From Chloroflexota bacterium (lineage in GTDB: Bacteria; Chloroflexota; Anaerolineae; Anaerolineales; Anaerolineaceae), in assembly GCA_004347695.1 (NCBI GenBank), contig SLTK01000007.1, positions 350,823-414,822 of the forward strand: a stretch of 64,000 nt of DNA. The letters run 5' to 3'. Positions 44,296-52,809 of this stretch are shown here, one piece after another. A program made the position numbers and the translations under genes. The notes beneath the pieces were generated by a model. It worked only from the letters and a program-made list of their open reading frames with translations, ran no database searches and had not been told where the DNA came from. Every line of letters starts with the position of its first letter. Positions within the stretch are counted from its first letter, which is position 1.

Positions 44296-45402
44296 TTATG
44301 GAAGTTCCAACTTCTCCATCAGATCAAATGTTGCATCCGAGTCAAGCGCCGCTTCGGCAATATTTACTTCTGCCAGGCGGAAAGATTCCAAAGGCTGGAC
44401 TCCCTCACGGAGAGGAACGCCGGGCAGGAGGGGATATTCGTAATTCTGCTCGGCGAAGATCTTCTGCCCTTGTTCTGAGACCAGGAAATCGACAAAAGCC
44501 TGGGCAGCAGGAACATTCTGAGCGCCCTTGACCACTGCTACAGCAGTTGCGTTGGTGATCAAGCCAAGCTGGCCGTCTCCCTGGTCGGGATAGATCACGC
44601 CTACCTTACTGCCTTCATCCAGTTGCAGGTGATAGTAATAGTGATTGACCAAACCGAGGGCAAACTCACCCGCCCCGACCGCTTTGCGTACGTCGGTGTG
44701 TCCGCCGAAGAAGGTCACTTCGTTGTCCAGCAACCCTTGTAGCCAGGCTTCGGTCTCTTCTTCGCCCAGCAACTGGCGCATGGCAGCGATCTGCGCCTGC
44801 ATGGAACCGTTGGTCGAACCTGCCGCAGCGATCTTGCCCTTCCACTTAGGGTCAGTCAGATCAAAAATAGAAGTTGGCAGATCCTCGGGCGCTACCAGGT
44901 CGGTATTGTACATAATCACGCGCGCTCGCAAGGTCAAACCGATCCAGTTATTATTCGGGTCGACAAATTCGGGTGGGAGCAGGTCAGCAGCCGCTGGCCG
45001 GTAAGGCTGGAAGATCCCCTGCTGCGATAACGATTGCACCGTAAAGAGTTCGGTGGTGATGAACAAATCGGCCTGAGTGTTGGCTTGCTCTTCGATGAGC
45101 GCATTAGCGATCTCACTGTTACTACCGGCTTTCAGCAAAACTTCCACTTCAGGATGTTCAGCTTTGAAGGCATCGATAACCGGTTGGATCAAGGGTTCGG
45201 ACCGTCCGGAGTAAATGACAAGCTTGCCGCTGATGGTTTGATCAACGGTTTCGGTCGCTGCAACATCGGTGGGAACATCGGTCGAATCAGGAAGTTTAGC
45301 GGCAGCGGTGGGAACCTCCGGCGTGACGGGCGATGCTGGCGTGCATGCAGTGAGCAGCAATACCAGGATGAATAGAAGCGAGGTGAGGCGATAGAAGGAC
45401 AT
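44296..45402 (-). CDS. Iron(III)-type ABC transporter substrate-binding lipoprotein (FbpA-like)
   Basis: 368 residues from ATG 45402 (AAGGAG RBS); a longer frame reaches 45498 without support. Signal with lipobox 'LLFILVLLLTACTPASP', then a Pro/Thr linker, then a type 2 periplasmic binding fold: 'GKLVIYSGRSEPLIQPVIDAFKAEHPEVEVLLKAGSNSEIANALIEEQ', 'ADLFITTE' and 'VNHYYYHLQLDEG', where adjacent tyrosines recall the ferric-binding tyrosine pair. 'ATAVAVVKGAQNVPAAQAFVDFLVSEQGQKIFAEQNYEYPLLPGV' is typical of FbpA. Probably repressed by the adjacent DtxR-like regulator. Confidence 0.92.
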   Translation of the reverse strand: MSFYRLTSLLFILVLLLTACTPASPVTPEVPTAAAKLPDSTDVPTDVAATETVDQTISGKLVIYSGRSEPLIQPVIDAFKAEHPEVEVLLKAGSNSEIANALIEEQANTQADLFITTELFTVQSLSQQGIFQPYRPAAADLLPPEFVDPNNNWIGLTLRARVIMYNTDLVAPEDLPTSIFDLTDPKWKGKIAAAGSTNGSMQAQIAAMRQLLGEEETEAWLQGLLDNEVTFFGGHTDVRKAVGAGEFALGLVNHYYYHLQLDEGSKVGVIYPDQGDGQLGLITNATAVAVVKGAQNVPAAQAFVDFLVSEQGQKIFAEQNYEYPLLPGVPLREGVQPLESFRLAEVNIAEAALDSDATFDLMEKLELP

Positions 45403-45491
45403 GTGACTCCTTGGATAAGGTAAGGATGGTTGAGTTTCTTGCCTACAGGCACGGGGCAAAAAAAGATTGAGGTGGTTGTGGAGACGGTTCC

Positions 45492-45519
45492 TTGACAATC
45501 CAAAGCGCTCTGGTAGAAT
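45492..45519 (+). promoter_or_regulatory. Promoter of the dtxR-like gene
   Basis: TTGACA (45492-45497) and TAGAAT (45514-45519) are 16 bases apart. The palindromic operator lies about 20-40 bases downstream of the expected start site. Confidence 0.6.
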
Positions 45520-45546
45520 GAATTATTGCTTAAGCGTATTCAATGA

Positions 45547-45562
45547 GTTAGTATATACTAAC
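45547..45562. promoter_or_regulatory. Palindromic operator (DtxR/MntR-type) between fbp-like operon and dtxR-like gene
   Basis: GTTAGTATATACTAAC is a perfect 16-base palindrome. It covers the -10 box of the minus-strand promoter for the transporter, so a bound repressor would block it. Confidence 0.75.
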
Positions 45563-45578
45563 ATAACAAATAAGTCAA
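45550..45578 (-). promoter_or_regulatory. Promoter of the FbpABC-like operon
   Basis: On the minus strand, TTGACT (45578-45573) and TATACT (45555-45550) are separated by exactly 17 bases. The -10 is embedded in the palindrome at 45547-45562. Confidence 0.75.
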
Positions 45579-45604
45579 TACAATCAAGTCATTTAAGACA
45601 AAAT

Positions 45605-46297
45605 ATGTCACATTCGATACCCAACAGACCTGCCGATCGTCCTACCCCAACGGTTGAAGATTACCTGATGACCATGCATGTCATGGAGCGCGACTACGGC
45701 GAGATCATTGCCGCCCGCCTGGCGGAAATGCTCAACGTCACTCCCGCCACAGTCGCGATGACTCTCAAGCGCATGGAACGAGACCAGTGGGTTGTTGGTA
45801 AGGGGCGCAAGGGCGGAGTGCATCTGACGGAGAGCGGTCGTTCCGCTGCTTACTCGGTTATTCGGCGACATATGTTAGCCGAATTACTGTTGGTGAAGCT
45901 AATCAAGGTGCCCATCGCCGAAACTCACAATGAAGCACATGGCATCGAACATTCCATTTCCCCTGCATTGGAAGAGCGATTGCGCAAGGTGCTCGGCGAC
46001 CCGGAAGTTTGTCCGCACGGCAACCCGTTTCCAGGCCACGAGGCTGCCACCAGCCACTGGATCCCATTGACGGAGCTTGCAGCCGGGCAAAAGGGTGTCA
46101 TTCGACGGATTCATGAGTTCGCGGAAGACAACCATGCCTTGCTGGGTTTCCTCGTCGAGAACGGTATTGCGCCTGGGGCCGCCGCAGAAATCACGGAAGT
46201 GCTCCCCTTCAATCAGACTTTGACCATCCGCATAAAAGAGCGGCCGATTACCCTTGGTTTTCAGGCCGCCCGCTATATTTATGCGGAAGTTACCTGA
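45605..46297 (+). CDS. DtxR/MntR-family metal-dependent transcriptional repressor
   Basis: 230 residues from ATG 45605. N-terminal winged helix 'TVEDYLMTMHVMERDYGEIIAARLAEMLNVTPATVAMTLKRMERDQWVVGKGRKGGVHLTESGRSAAYSVIRRHMLAEL'. The dimerisation/metal-binding domain has 'ETHNEAHGIEHSISPALEERLRKVLGDPEVCPHGNPFPGH', with the CPHGNPxPG motif. A C-terminal FeoA/SH3-like domain (~155-230) ends the protein. It senses Fe(II) or Mn(II) and represses uptake genes. It is divergent from the FbpABC-like operon, with the palindrome between. Confidence 0.95.
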   Translation: MSHSIPNRPADRPTPTVEDYLMTMHVMERDYGEIIAARLAEMLNVTPATVAMTLKRMERDQWVVGKGRKGGVHLTESGRSAAYSVIRRHMLAELLLVKLIKVPIAETHNEAHGIEHSISPALEERLRKVLGDPEVCPHGNPFPGHEAATSHWIPLTELAAGQKGVIRRIHEFAEDNHALLGFLVENGIAPGAAAEITEVLPFNQTLTIRIKERPITLGFQAARYIYAEVT

Positions 46298-46442
46298 CCG
46301 CCCGGGTCAGTAAACATCGACTATCAAAGCCTGGTTTGCTATATCAAAACCAGGAAACTGTCTGAGATTCCGCAAAAACCTGCCTGGTGTAGCGAGGGTT
46401 AAGGAACCGGAACCCGCCGATTTTTCGAACGAAAAAGCATAT

Positions 46443-47315
46443 CTAAGCCGCCGCTGATAGAATTTTTTCCACCTCAGCGCGCGTGCCCTTCCACGGTCCG
46501 GGTTTTTCCTGTTTGAGCGAGGTGATCACGCCCGCCCAACTGCAGGCAGTCTCCGCGCTGTTCGACTGCCGCATGGCAATATAGGTCGAAAAACAGGTGT
46601 CGCCGCGCCCGGTGCGCCCGACAAGCGACCGCGGAGTAAACGGCGCTTCATAAAATTGACCATCCGAGAAGACCGTGATCCCTGAAGATTGCGTCAGCAC
46701 AATTTCCTTCGGACCAAAACCGGCAAGTTGGCGGGCGGCAGCTTTCAAATCCGTCAGCCCGGTGACAAATTCAGCTTCAGCCCGGTCAACCTTTAAATAC
46801 GTTACGTGGCGCAGCCCTTCCGCCAGTTGATCCCACGGTTCAAAGATCAAATCCTCTGCCCGGGGCACGCGCAAGAACCCCTGGATATCCATGGCGACCG
46901 GCGACCGGGCGGCCAGTGCCTTAAGGAAGTCCAGATCGACCTCGCCGGCATACAAAGGCGTTAGCATGATGACCCTGGCCTGCCAATCGGGCAGCTGCTC
47001 GAGCTGATACTGCCCGCCAAACCCGATCGGCCTGGTAATTCGCCGTTCCATATCGTCTGACCGATAATAATTGGCAATCCCGGAGGTGCCTTCGGCGGGA
47101 ATCGCATACACCTCGATACCTTCCGCGCGCAATTCCTCCAGCCGCGGGAAATCTACCGGGTGCAGCCGGGTGATGACCCCCACCTTCAACCCCAGCCGGC
47201 GCACGACCACGCTGCCGTAATACACCCCTCCTCCAGAGGCAATCTCTTCGACGCCGTCGACGATAAGCTTATCCCTGGCAAAATTGCCAATCATCAGGAT
47301 GTCAAATTTTTTCAT
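46443..47315 (-). CDS. PfkB-family carbohydrate/nucleoside kinase
   Basis: 290 residues from ATG 47315, two bases after the ABC ATPase stop. N-terminal 'FDILMIGNFARDKLIVDGVEEIASGGGVYYGSVVVRRLGLKVGVITRL' with Gly-rich substrate loop. PfkB signature at the end: 'PRSLVGRTGRGDTCFSTYIAMRQ', where Asp is in the DTC position of the usual anion hole 'GAGD' (here GRGD). It would phosphorylate a sugar or nucleoside. The gene lies in the transporter operon, which suggests the transported solute is a sugar-like compound. Confidence 0.88.
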   Translation of the reverse strand: MKKFDILMIGNFARDKLIVDGVEEIASGGGVYYGSVVVRRLGLKVGVITRLHPVDFPRLEELRAEGIEVYAIPAEGTSGIANYYRSDDMERRITRPIGFGGQYQLEQLPDWQARVIMLTPLYAGEVDLDFLKALAARSPVAMDIQGFLRVPRAEDLIFEPWDQLAEGLRHVTYLKVDRAEAEFVTGLTDLKAAARQLAGFGPKEIVLTQSSGITVFSDGQFYEAPFTPRSLVGRTGRGDTCFSTYIAMRQSNSAETACSWAGVITSLKQEKPGPWKGTRAEVEKILSAAA

Positions 47316-47317
47316 GA

Positions 47318-48397
47318 TCAACCGCTGGCGGGTAATACCTGGATGGTGGTTTCAGAAAAATTGACGGTTACCGCCTCCCCCTCAGGGTACATGACCATCT
47401 TGGCCGGGTCGGTTTCAGCGGCTGTGACCAACTCTCCGCCAATTTCTACGTCATATTCGATCACATTGCCAAGATAAACTGCCCGCCGGATGATACCCGG
47501 AAAACCTCCGCCGCTTTTATAAATGTCGATCATCTCGGGGCGCACAATCAGTATGATCGGTTGGCCGGGGTTGAATGATTCACGCAAGCCTGAGAGAGTA
47601 ATGGTGTGCCCAAATATTTCGGCTGTCATTTGATTGTGATTCTGCTCCAGCACCTTTCCACCAATAAAATTCGCCCGGCCGATAAACCCGGCCACGAACC
47701 GGCTGCTTGGATAACGATAAATCTCGCCAGGGGTGCCAATCTGCTCGATGATGCCCTCGTTCATGACCACAATTTTGTCCGAAAGCGTCATGGCCTCGAT
47801 CTGGTCGTGGGTCACATACACACTGGTGATGTTGAGCGTTTTTTGGATGCGGCGAATTTCCGTGCGCATTTCCTCGCGCAATTTGGCGTCCAAATTGGAC
47901 AGCGGCTCATCCATCAACAGAACTTTGGGTTCCATGACGAGTGCGCGTGCCAGCGCAACACGCTGCTGCTGCCCGCCTGAAAGTTGATTGGGAGCGCGGT
48001 CGCCGTAGCCATCCAGGTGAACCAGATCCAAGACACGGTTTACCCGCTCGGTGATGTCCGGTCTGGGAAAGTGACGTACATTCAGCCCGTAAGCAATATT
48101 TTCGAACACGTTCAGGTGTGGAAAGATGGCATAACTTTGAAACACCATCGACATATCGCGTTTATGCGGCGGCAGTTCATTGATTTCTTCGCCGTCCAGG
48201 ATAATTTTTCCGGTGGTCGGAAATTCAAAACCGGCAATCATGCGCAGGGTGGTGGTTTTACCGCAACCCGATGGGCCGAGCAAGGTCACCAGGTCTCCTT
48301 TTTCGATTTCCAGTGAAACCTGGTTGACAGCGGTCACCTCGCCGACCCCGCCACGTGGAGGAAAAATTTTAGATATATTTTTCAATAAAAGATACAT
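47318..48397 (-). CDS. ABC transporter ATP-binding protein (second FbpC/PotA-like system)
   Basis: 359 residues. Walker A 'LLGPSGCGKTTTLRMIAGFEFPTTG', Q-loop 'MVFQSYAIFPHLNVFENIAYGL', signature 'LSGGQQQRVALARALVMEPKVLLMDEPLSNLDAKLREEM', and switch 'VTHDQIEAMTLSDKIVVM'. The C-terminal ~120 residues form OB-like regulatory folds (TOBE). Part of a four-gene unit: binding protein, permease, ATPase, kinase, in that transcription order. Confidence 0.93.
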   Translation of the reverse strand: MYLLLKNISKIFPPRGGVGEVTAVNQVSLEIEKGDLVTLLGPSGCGKTTTLRMIAGFEFPTTGKIILDGEEINELPPHKRDMSMVFQSYAIFPHLNVFENIAYGLNVRHFPRPDITERVNRVLDLVHLDGYGDRAPNQLSGGQQQRVALARALVMEPKVLLMDEPLSNLDAKLREEMRTEIRRIQKTLNITSVYVTHDQIEAMTLSDKIVVMNEGIIEQIGTPGEIYRYPSSRFVAGFIGRANFIGGKVLEQNHNQMTAEIFGHTITLSGLRESFNPGQPIILIVRPEMIDIYKSGGGFPGIIRRAVYLGNVIEYDVEIGGELVTAAETDPAKMVMYPEGEAVTVNFSETTIQVLPASG

Positions 48398-48423
48398 GTG
48401 TTAGTTCCCTTTATGCCCCTGAG

Positions 48424-50691
48424 CTATAGCCCAATGCTCAAATCGACCCCGCCCCTGCCACGGAAGATACGGTTGGTCACCAAACTGAGAATTCCAATAG
48501 CCGCGAGGACAAAAATAATAATCACGGTTGAGTAAGCTGCCGCGATACTGACCCCACCCTGCTCCCATTCACTCAGGATCGAGGCTGCTACAATGCGCCA
48601 GCGAGCACTGACCAGGAAGATAATCGCCGACAGGCTGGTCATGTGGCGGGTGAAGCTAAAAATCAAGCCCGAAACCAGCGCCGGCAAAATCAGTGGCAGA
48701 GTCACTTTCCGGAAGGTGTACTGGGCATCGGCTCCCAGAATATTGGAGGCTTCCTCGATGGATGGATCGATTTGCTGGAGCGACGCCACGCCCGCCCGCA
48801 CCGAAGCCGGCAGGCTGCGTACCATATACGCCGCCAGGATGATATACGCCCCGCCAACCAGAGAAAAGGGGACGTCCATGAAGGACAATGTACAGGGAAT
48901 CAGTAAGGCGATCACCCCTGCGCCGACACGCAAGCCGCGTTGGCGAATCCCCAGGGTGAGCAGGATACCGGCAAAGACCAGGGCGATAGCCAGCAGGGAT
49001 GGAGGCGGCTGGATCAACACTTTGATTTGATCGGATAGTTGGAAAATGGCGTTGCTCCAGAATCCGCGTTCCATATTGCGGGAAAGGTTGGCTATCGGAG
49101 CAGCGATCGCAGCAGCCCAATTATTGCTCATAACGTAAATCCCGGCCGCCACTGCCAGTATGACCCGCAGCTTTCCTTGCCTGGCCACTGCCAGAATCCC
49201 GGCAAGAACAAAGTACAGCAGGCCAATAACTGTATAGATTGTTGGCGACGGCGCCTGGGCCAGCCCTACTCCGGCTGCGGTAGCGAGCCCCAATATTACC
49301 AACCGGTCGCGGACATTTTTGCCGACCACCTGAGCGAAAAATAATGCCAGCACGCCGTAAACCCCGATTGCCAGCGCGATCGACGGCTTGTTGAAGGCCA
49401 TCACATAACCAATACCAAGGATGGTCCCGGGTACCGCGCCGCCCAGGTTCGAGGTGAAATCCAGCGCTTGCTTGCCGCTGAAATTTTTCCGGACGACCAG
49501 CCAGGCAACCGCCATGCCGAGGATGGCAGCAAATGGAGTTGCCAGCGCGCTCAAAAAAGTGGTGTCGAGGATGGCTTCAACGCCGCGGGTCAGGGTCAGT
49601 TGCCAGTGGCGCAGGGTTGGCGCAAAATCTACTCCCCAGGCTTCGCTGAAAGAACCGTAAATGATGGTGGCATACATCAAAATGACAAAGGCGCAAATCA
49701 GATAGGCAGCCACATTGAAACCCCAGCGGATAACCGGTGATTTTTCAACCACCTGGGACCCGCTCGGTTTTCCCGTGACTGAAATGTAAGCGCGGCGATT
49801 GACATAATAACGCTGGACTAAAAAGATCACCAGCGTTGGAATAATTAACACCAGCGAAAGCGCAGATGCCTTCTGGTAATCGTATTCGCCAATGACTGCC
49901 AGAAATATTTGCGCCGAAAGAACGGTGCGGTTACCGGCAATGAACAACGGGTTGCCAAGGTCCGCCAGCGATTCAACAAAAAGCAGCAGAAATGAACCGG
50001 CAATTCCCGGGATGAGCAGGGGAAGGGTAATCGTGAAAAAGATATGAAATCGGCCGGCGCCCAGGCTGGCAGCAGCCTCTTCCATGGCCGGGTTCAAGCG
50101 TTCCAGCATGGCGCGTAAAATCAAATACGCCACGGAAAAGAAGGTGATAGTCTGGACGATGACCAGCCCGTCCATACCATAAATGTCGTTCATCCCCTGG
50201 ACGTAGGTAATGCCAAGGACGCGGCGGGTGATTACGCCGTTGCGCCCAAACAGCAGGATCATGGCGAGCGACAGGGCAAACGGGGGGGAGACCGTCGGCA
50301 GCAGCGCCAGCCAATGGATAACTTTTTGCCCGGGAATCCGGCAGCGAACCAGGGCGTACGCAAAAATAAAACCGACCAGGGTGCCGCCGATCGCTGCCAG
50401 CAGCCCCATGGTCATCGTATCAACAAAGACCCGGCGCATTCCGGGGCCAAAATAATCGTCGAAGTAACGCCCAAAATAGGTCAGATCAAATGCGCCCTCT
50501 GCATTAAAAAAACCACCGGAAATCGTTCGAAAGAGGGGTACGACGACGAAAACCGTGATAAATATCCCGGAAAACAACAGGCTCATGAAGAGCACCGGGT
50601 CTCTGGCAATCAATGAAAATTCACGATAGCGGCGAGTTAATCCTGTGAACCTTGTAGAGGGAACTTCTACCGTTGTGTCAGTTTCTGCCAT
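48424..50691 (-). CDS. Long ABC transporter permease (FbpB-like with extra hydrophobic insert)
   Basis: 755 residues, compared with ~500-560 for usual fused permeases. The first half ends with the EAA loop 'AMEEAAASLGAGRFHIFFTITLPLLIPGIAGSFLLLF', the second with 'SIEEASNILGADAQYTFRKVTLPLILPALVSGLIFSF'. Between, after the second half's first helices ('ALDFTSNLGGAVPGTILGIGYVMAF'), lies an insert of about 150 residues (~425-585) with at least four more hydrophobic segments, e.g. 'AGVGLAQAPSPTIYTVIGLLYFVLAGILAVAR'. It belongs with the ATPase gene at 47318-48397. Confidence 0.88.
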   Translation of the reverse strand: MAETDTTVEVPSTRFTGLTRRYREFSLIARDPVLFMSLLFSGIFITVFVVVPLFRTISGGFFNAEGAFDLTYFGRYFDDYFGPGMRRVFVDTMTMGLLAAIGGTLVGFIFAYALVRCRIPGQKVIHWLALLPTVSPPFALSLAMILLFGRNGVITRRVLGITYVQGMNDIYGMDGLVIVQTITFFSVAYLILRAMLERLNPAMEEAAASLGAGRFHIFFTITLPLLIPGIAGSFLLLFVESLADLGNPLFIAGNRTVLSAQIFLAVIGEYDYQKASALSLVLIIPTLVIFLVQRYYVNRRAYISVTGKPSGSQVVEKSPVIRWGFNVAAYLICAFVILMYATIIYGSFSEAWGVDFAPTLRHWQLTLTRGVEAILDTTFLSALATPFAAILGMAVAWLVVRKNFSGKQALDFTSNLGGAVPGTILGIGYVMAFNKPSIALAIGVYGVLALFFAQVVGKNVRDRLVILGLATAAGVGLAQAPSPTIYTVIGLLYFVLAGILAVARQGKLRVILAVAAGIYVMSNNWAAAIAAPIANLSRNMERGFWSNAIFQLSDQIKVLIQPPPSLLAIALVFAGILLTLGIRQRGLRVGAGVIALLIPCTLSFMDVPFSLVGGAYIILAAYMVRSLPASVRAGVASLQQIDPSIEEASNILGADAQYTFRKVTLPLILPALVSGLIFSFTRHMTSLSAIIFLVSARWRIVAASILSEWEQGGVSIAAAYSTVIIIFVLAAIGILSLVTNRIFRGRGGVDLSIGL

Positions 50692-50753
50692 AATTCGCTC
50701 TATAAATGATACTGGGCGGGGTAACCCCCGCCCAGTATTCCATTAACGTTCTT

Positions 50754-51806
50754 TTATTGTTTCAGGTTGTCAGCAGAGACGATTTCGTTGGTGAACTTCT
50801 CAACGAAGGCCTTCTTGTTGGTACCAGCCCACTGGAAGTCATAGTCGATTAGATTAACTTCCATCAGTTCGGGGTGCGACAGGGTTACGCCCTTGACCGT
50901 CGGAGCCTGGTAAGCTTTGTACGTTGGTCCAAGCGCCTGAGCTTCAGCGGTTAATGCCCAGTCAAACCACAGCTTGGCAGCTTGCATGTGCTTGGCGCCC
51001 TTCATAATACCCATGCCGCCGATTTCATAACCGGTGCCTTCAGCGGGGAAGGTTAACTTTAACGGCAGTTTGTTGTTGTCGATCTCGTTGACGATGTCAT
51101 GCGAGAAGACAATGCCAACCGCTGCTTCGCCCTGGCCGACGAACTTGGCCGGTGCAGCGCCGCTCTTGGTGAACTGAGAAACCTGAGCAGCGTACTGCTT
51201 GAGGAACTCCCAGCCGGCTTCTTCACCCTTGATCTGCAGGATGGTCGCTAACGCCGTGTAAGATGTTCCGGATGAAGAGGGATGCGCCACCATGATTTGG
51301 CCCTTGAATTCGGGTTTGAGCAGGTCGTCCCAGGATGTGGGGGCTTCCACGCCCGGGTTAGCCGCCAGCCAATCGGTGTTCGTGGCAAAACCCAGTGAGC
51401 CCATGTAAATGCCTACCCATTGATTGTCCGCGTCCTTGGTCTTGGCCGGATCGACGAGATTGGCATAATTGGGTGAATCATAGGGTTCCAGGAGTCCAGA
51501 TTCTTTAGCCGAAATAAAGCTGTCGATCGGGCCGCCCCACCAGATATCAAACTGGGGGTTGTCCTTCTCGGCATTCACGCGCGCCAATGCTTCACCCGAA
51601 GACATGCGGACGTAGTTGACGGTGATGCCGTATTTGGCCTCAAACTCCTGTTTCATCCCCTGGCACCACTCTTCTTGCGGGGTGCACAGCAGATTAAGCT
51701 CGGTATCCGTGACTACCGGTGTTTCTGCGGCGGGTTGGCAGGCAGCCAGCACCATGACCGCCAGCAAAGCAATCACAACCCATTTGACAAAAGACCTGGA
51801 ATACAT
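50754..51806 (-). CDS. ABC transporter substrate-binding lipoprotein
   Basis: 350 residues. Lipoprotein signal 'VVIALLAVMVLAACQPAAETPV'. Type 2 binding fold: 'LLCTPQEEWCQGMKQEFEAKYGITVNYVRMSSGEALARVNAEKDNPQFDIWWGGPIDSFISAKESGLLEPYDSP', 'GIYMGSLGFATN', 'IVFSHDIVNEI' and 'GMGIMKGAKHMQAAKLWFDWALTAEAQ'. This is the AfuA/phosphonate/iron-like group. It lacks the paired tyrosines of FbpA, so iron is not assured; AfuA itself binds sugar phosphates. TATAAT-like sequence (51904-51899, minus) may be its promoter. Confidence 0.9.
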   Translation of the reverse strand: MYSRSFVKWVVIALLAVMVLAACQPAAETPVVTDTELNLLCTPQEEWCQGMKQEFEAKYGITVNYVRMSSGEALARVNAEKDNPQFDIWWGGPIDSFISAKESGLLEPYDSPNYANLVDPAKTKDADNQWVGIYMGSLGFATNTDWLAANPGVEAPTSWDDLLKPEFKGQIMVAHPSSSGTSYTALATILQIKGEEAGWEFLKQYAAQVSQFTKSGAAPAKFVGQGEAAVGIVFSHDIVNEIDNNKLPLKLTFPAEGTGYEIGGMGIMKGAKHMQAAKLWFDWALTAEAQALGPTYKAYQAPTVKGVTLSHPELMEVNLIDYDFQWAGTNKKAFVEKFTNEIVSADNLKQ

Positions 51807-52158
51807 TTGTCCTCCTTGCGTATTTAGTTGAGAAAAGGGAAATTGGGAACAGCTAACGAATGTTCAATAACGCGCATTGAACCTGTGTGACCAATAGTAT
51901 TATAGCAAGGTAATAAATTAGGGAAGCAAAAATAAGGCTATCGTTTTGTATCAGGCTATGAATATTGGATGGCACAATAATAATCAGGCAGCCCAGGATC
52001 TAACCTGGAACGTTAAGAACGCACAGGAACTCGTTGAAAATGGATTCGCCTTTCAGAACCACCCGAGGGCGTCGCAGATATCATCCATTAGAAACGCGTG
52101 ATTAAGGATCAGCCTGCCCCAACGGTAAAGGGCAGGCTGCCTTTTGTGTATGTTTGTT
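51807..52158. other. Intergenic region with a hairpin, no gene seen
   Basis: A perfect stem CAGCCTGCCC / GGGCAGGCTG occurs near 52110-52138 and is followed on the plus strand by CCTTTT. The stretch 51985-52010 (cccaggatctaacctgg) recalls a tRNA T-arm but misses the C56 of that loop. Confidence 0.45.
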
Positions 52159-52689
52159 TTACATCTCCTCGCGGAAGATCAGTCCGTAGCGCTTGCGGGC
52201 TGCCAGCCAGGCTTTGCGCAGCATTTCGTAAACTTCGTTCGGGTTGTTGATGTTGCGCAAGGTGATTGCCGGCGTAGACGGGTCGGCGCCACGAATGTGA
52301 ATATCGCCAAGGCCAAACAACCGTTCTGTGACAGCCTTCGACACATCAATATCCTGGATCCGGATCAACTCGAAGTTTTCGTAATCTTTACCCAGTAATC
52401 CGCGCGAGATTTTGATGCGTTCACTCGTGATCACATAGTTCTCAACCAGCGACAGGAACGGTCGACCTTCCCAAATGATTGTTTCCTCACCCTCGGTTGC
52501 TGGTTTTCCGGCTTCTTTCTTATAAACCTCATCCAGAATCTCATTCATCACTACCAGACCCTCATCAGCCACGGCGTCGACGATTTTAGCCTGCTGCTCC
52601 GAGGGCAGAACCGAAACATCCACTCCGCTCTGGCTAATGGCTTTCCAGACGGCACTTTTCATTCGCGCGCGCTGCTGCTCAAGTGTCAT
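52159..52689 (-). CDS. PH-like domain protein (bPH)
   Basis: 176 residues. The N-terminal ~60 are helical ('QQARMKSAVWKAISQSGVDVSVLPSEQQAKIVDAVADEGLVVMNEILDEV'). Residues ~72-175 are a bacterial PH-like domain: 'GEETIIWEGRPFLSLVENYVITSERIKISRGLLGKDYENFELIRIQDIDVSKAVTERLFGLGDIHIRG'. No transmembrane segment, so probably cytoplasmic. Unlike most bPH proteins it has no membrane helices. Function unknown. Confidence 0.78.
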   Translation of the reverse strand: MTLEQQRARMKSAVWKAISQSGVDVSVLPSEQQAKIVDAVADEGLVVMNEILDEVYKKEAGKPATEGEETIIWEGRPFLSLVENYVITSERIKISRGLLGKDYENFELIRIQDIDVSKAVTERLFGLGDIHIRGADPSTPAITLRNINNPNEVYEMLRKAWLAARKRYGLIFREEM

Positions 52690-52809
52690 TTTGATATTCT
52701 CCTCAGACCTGCAAAATGAACCGTATCATCCCGCTGCCATCCATCCGCAAACGGATATCCTTATTATAGCGAAATAGTTCCAGCGCGAGTACCAGGTTTA
52801 TGCGCTGAT

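Noticed and set aside
51985..52012. Possible tRNA gene on the minus strand
   Set aside because: Only a T-arm-like stretch is present, with the invariant C56 missing and no matching acceptor, D or anticodon arms.
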